A stretch of DNA of 16,471 nucleotides from Rubrobacter sp. (GTDB lineage Bacteria > Actinomycetota > Rubrobacteria > Rubrobacterales > Rubrobacteraceae): positions 1 to 16,471 of the forward strand of contig JADDPM010000038.1 of the NCBI GenBank assembly GCA_016781885.1, read 5' to 3'. Under the pieces are notes generated by a model that was given only the letters and a program-made list of their open reading frames with translations, was not told the origin of the DNA and did no database searches. Positions within the stretch are counted from its first letter, which is position 1. Every line of letters starts with the position of its first letter. Below are positions 14,814 through 16,471 of this stretch, one piece after another. A program made the translations under genes and the position numbers.

Positions 14814-15026
14814 CTAGTCTACGGTGATCCGCGTGACCGGGAGAAGGACGGATGTGCGACCGAACAGCCCTATCCTTACCCTTACACAAGCCGGCTCGCC
14901 GTCGCCGTCGACGAAGAATCTCTCGACCTTCCCGATCTTATTACCCAAAGGGTCACAGAGCATGTAGTCCTCGTATGTCGCCGGCTCCCCGGACCGGCCA
15001 GCGTACCCCTCGCGATCCATCCTCAT
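14814..15026 (-). CDS. PRC-barrel domain protein, possibly truncated at the C-terminus
   Basis: The 70-residue protein contains a PRC-barrel: YEDYMLCDPLGNKIGKVER (19-37), then FFVDGDGEPACVRVRIGLFG and SVLLPVTRITVD. PRC-barrels are small beta-barrel domains in RNA-processing and photosynthetic-reaction-centre H-like proteins. Actinobacterial stand-alone versions are common near stress genes. After Asp70 the stop TAG is followed in the same frame by KKRTILLR and TAA, which resembles the usual final strand of this domain (EERRTL-L). So the TAG may be a nonsense change of GAG. Start choice between ATG 15026 and 15020 is unsure because no ribosome site is well spaced. Confidence 0.7.
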   Translation of the reverse strand: MRMDREGYAGRSGEPATYEDYMLCDPLGNKIGKVERFFVDGDGEPACVRVRIGLFGRTSVLLPVTRITVD

Positions 15027-15163
15027 AACGCGATCACGCGCCCCTCGCGACCGAATTATTCAACAGACTTACCGCGACCGGGCAAAGTGACCCCGGCTCT
15101 ACCACCTCGCGTTGTGCTTGTCTCGCTATCTCGCCCCTAAGGCGTCGCGTGTCTCATGAACGA

Positions 15164-15571
15164 CTAGGCTACGGTCTTATCGGACGCACCAGAGGGAAGG
15201 AGGGATATACGATCGTTGCGCACGGGGGCGTTGGGCCCTCCTTCCCGCAGGAGGAAGTCCACAAAGTCCTTCCGTCGCATGCCCGCCAAGATCGCCGTCG
15301 TTCCGGTCTCGATGCCCGCCGCCGGGTCCAGCGTGACCAGGGTAGCCTCCGAGAACGGCCCGTAGAGCAACGAAACGAGCTCTCCGGTCGTCGTCGCTCT
15401 GGTCCGCCAGCCTTCCCCCCGGATCCCGGACCGGAGGAACGCGTTAGCCTCTTCTTTATGGCCAAAAATGGGGAGCATTACCTCGCCGGTAAGCTCGATG
15501 GTAAAAACGTCCATCCAGGAATCTTCGTGCCTCGTGATCAACCAATATTCCGGTCGCGCCGCCCCGCTCAT
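15164..15571 (-). CDS. Hypothetical soluble protein
   Basis: The 135-residue protein starts at ATG 15571, with a strong AGGAGG six bases upstream (an in-frame TTG one codon earlier is not needed). I do not recognise a family with certainty. The pattern TIELTGEVMLPIFGHKEEANAFL (25-47) recalls proteins of SseB-like or small alpha/beta 'edit' domains, but this is weak. A second segment (AAILAGMRRKDFVDFLLREG, near 92-111) looks helical. There is no signal peptide or membrane helix. It begins 32 bases after the stop of the membrane-protein gene on the same strand and may be in its operon. Confidence 0.7.
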   Translation of the reverse strand: MSGAARPEYWLITRHEDSWMDVFTIELTGEVMLPIFGHKEEANAFLRSGIRGEGWRTRATTTGELVSLLYGPFSEATLVTLDPAAGIETGTTAILAGMRRKDFVDFLLREGGPNAPVRNDRISLLPSGASDKTVA

Positions 15572-15603
15572 CAATGTCCTCCTCTAGTTATCTCGTTACT
15601 CGG

Positions 15604-16278
15604 CTACGGACGCCTCCGGCCGGTTCTCGCGCCCCGGGCGCCGCCGATGGGCCCTCCGATAAACGGAAAGAGCAGAGCGAGGATGCCCGCGGCGGTGAGG
15701 ATCGCGCCCAGGTTCTGCGGGGCGTCGTTGGGGAGGCCGGGAAGCGTCACGCCGCTGAGGTTCTGAATGGAGTTGGCCCCTATAAGCGGTCCGATGAGGG
15801 CCAGTAGTATGGTGACTATCAAGGCTACCAAGGGGACCAGCAAGCCGTGCTTGACTCCGGAGCGGCTCGCCAAGCGCCCGGCGACATAGCCACCTATGAG
15901 GAACGCCAGTAGCAGCGTTATCAGGAGCCCTATGAGGCCCGTAGCGCCGACTTCCGTGCTGCCGGAGCTCCCCGCGCCCCCGAAGATCGTGCCTACCACA
16001 GCACCCACTATGCCGCTCAAGACCAGGCTCGCCCCAGGGCCGCCAGCCAGCCAAAGATCACGCTGGCCCAACTCGTGCCCCGCTCCCCGTCACCCTTCGA
16101 ACGCTGCTCTGAAGGTGACCCGGCCTGCCTACCGGCGTGGCCCGGACTCCTCGCGCAGGGTCTCCCCCTGCCGCTCTTCCCTCGCGTGCCCCTCGACGTC
16201 GATGCGCGGGTTGTCCGCCCGGCGCTCCTCGGCCTCGCGCCTCCCGAGATCTTCTCCCCTACCTCGCCTCTCACTCAC
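15604..16278 (-). pseudogene. Four-helix membrane protein gene with two compensating frameshifts
   Basis: A perfect AAGGAGG four bases before GTG 16278 begins a charged N-terminus (SERRGRGEDLGRREAEERRA, then NPRIDVEGHAREERQ and ETLREESG). This frame meets a TAG. The next frame continues with SEQRSKGDGERGTSWASVIFGWLAALG, and the original frame resumes with ASLVLSGIVGAVVGTIFGG. The joints are a CCC run at 16141-16143 (one base too many) and CCCC at 16032-16035 (one too few). Repaired length is 224 residues: about 80 hydrophilic residues, then four membrane helices with glycine-rich loops and an Arg-rich tail. The later part alone starts at TTG 16071, but this would cut the first helix. I do not know its function. 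Confidence 0.65.
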
Positions 16279-16354
16279 GAAACCTCCTTCTCGCCCGAGA
16301 GGCGGTCCCGAACTCAGGCTCGCCTCTCGTTAATGGCTACTTACGTGTTCATCC

Positions 16355-16471
16355 CTACTCCACGTCGCGGCGCCATGTGTCGTCGCGGTCCGCGTCACGC
16401 CCCTTGCCACGCGTAGTAACCTCGTCGTCTACATCTACCTCTTCCTTGCGGACGTCCTCCTCGACGACCTC
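16355..16471 (-). CDS. C-terminal end of a DUF2382 (YsnF/AvaK)-like protein
   Basis: Read from the right edge on the minus strand there are 38 codons before TAG at 16355-16357. The start is outside the window. The sequence EVVEEDVRKEEVDVDDE followed by an Arg/Asp-rich tail is the charged, alternating pattern at the end of DUF2382 domains, which occur with PRC-barrels in stress proteins. A PRC-barrel gene lies a little over 1 kb downstream on the same strand. Because only the tail is seen, the family call is moderate. Confidence 0.55.
   Translation of the reverse strand, partial: EVVEEDVRKEEVDVDDEVTTRGKGRDADRDDTWRRDVE

Noticed and set aside
15149..15766. Plus-strand frame of 205 codons overlapping two minus-strand genes
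   Set aside because: The minus-strand gene has AGGAGG at its ATG and a coherent protein; the plus frame is low-complexity and crosses the gene boundary.
1..16471. CRISPR array, insertion sequence, rRNA or tRNA genes
   Set aside because: I found no regularly spaced repeats, transposase motifs, terminal repeats or cloverleaf structures by eye.

Overview
The window comes from a high-GC bacterium. A 60-base sample inside the PLP enzyme (9061-9120) counts 41/60 G+C. Strong AGGAGG-type ribosome sites, GTG/TTG starts and a run of PRC-barrel and DUF2382-type stress genes point to a deep-branching actinobacterium, most likely Rubrobacter or a relative. That assignment is an inference, since there is no rRNA or marker gene here.

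Layout. Positions 1-1288 hold two divergent NAD(P)-dependent epimerase/dehydratase (extended SDR) genes; the left one is cut by the window edge. 1301-1963 (minus) encodes an AcuB-like CBS-CBS-ACT protein. 2070-2873 (minus) is a clearly AT-richer gene (25/60 G+C in 2281-2340). It encodes a nucleoside-deoxyribosyltransferase/TIR-like protein whose C-terminus copies the acidic tail of single-stranded-DNA-binding protein, and an inverted repeat covers its promoter region. 3018-4016 is a zinc-free quinone oxidoreductase. A 471-base stretch without a recognisable gene follows. 4488-6248 is a dynamin-like membrane GTPase, 6351-6977 a DedA membrane protein, 7047-7340 a small acidic orphan, and 7344-8468 (minus) a His-rich polytopic membrane protein.

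The most striking block is 8806-12224: a serine-palmitoyltransferase-like alpha-oxoamine synthase, a GNAT-type acyltransferase of the bacterial-ceramide-synthase kind, and an SDR of the ceramide-reductase (CerR) kind. All are on the plus strand, in the order of the known bacterial ceramide pathway. A membrane-anchored LtaS/sulfatase-fold phosphotransferase (12344-14320) comes next and could modify the lipid head group outside the cell. I read this as a candidate sphingolipid locus in a Gram-positive lineage. The acyltransferase has no ATG, GTG or TTG start. It lies in the same frame as the synthase, separated by one TAG, and probably begins at CTG 10087.

The right end (14412-16471) is all minus strand: a small coiled-coil gene, a PRC-barrel gene, a hypothetical protein, a four-helix membrane protein and the end of a DUF2382-like gene. 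Several reading frames here look damaged. The coiled-coil gene needs one frameshift and the membrane-protein gene two compensating ones, each in a short G/C run, and the PRC-barrel gene seems shortened by an in-frame TAG. Unpolished sequence indels or genuine decay are both possible.
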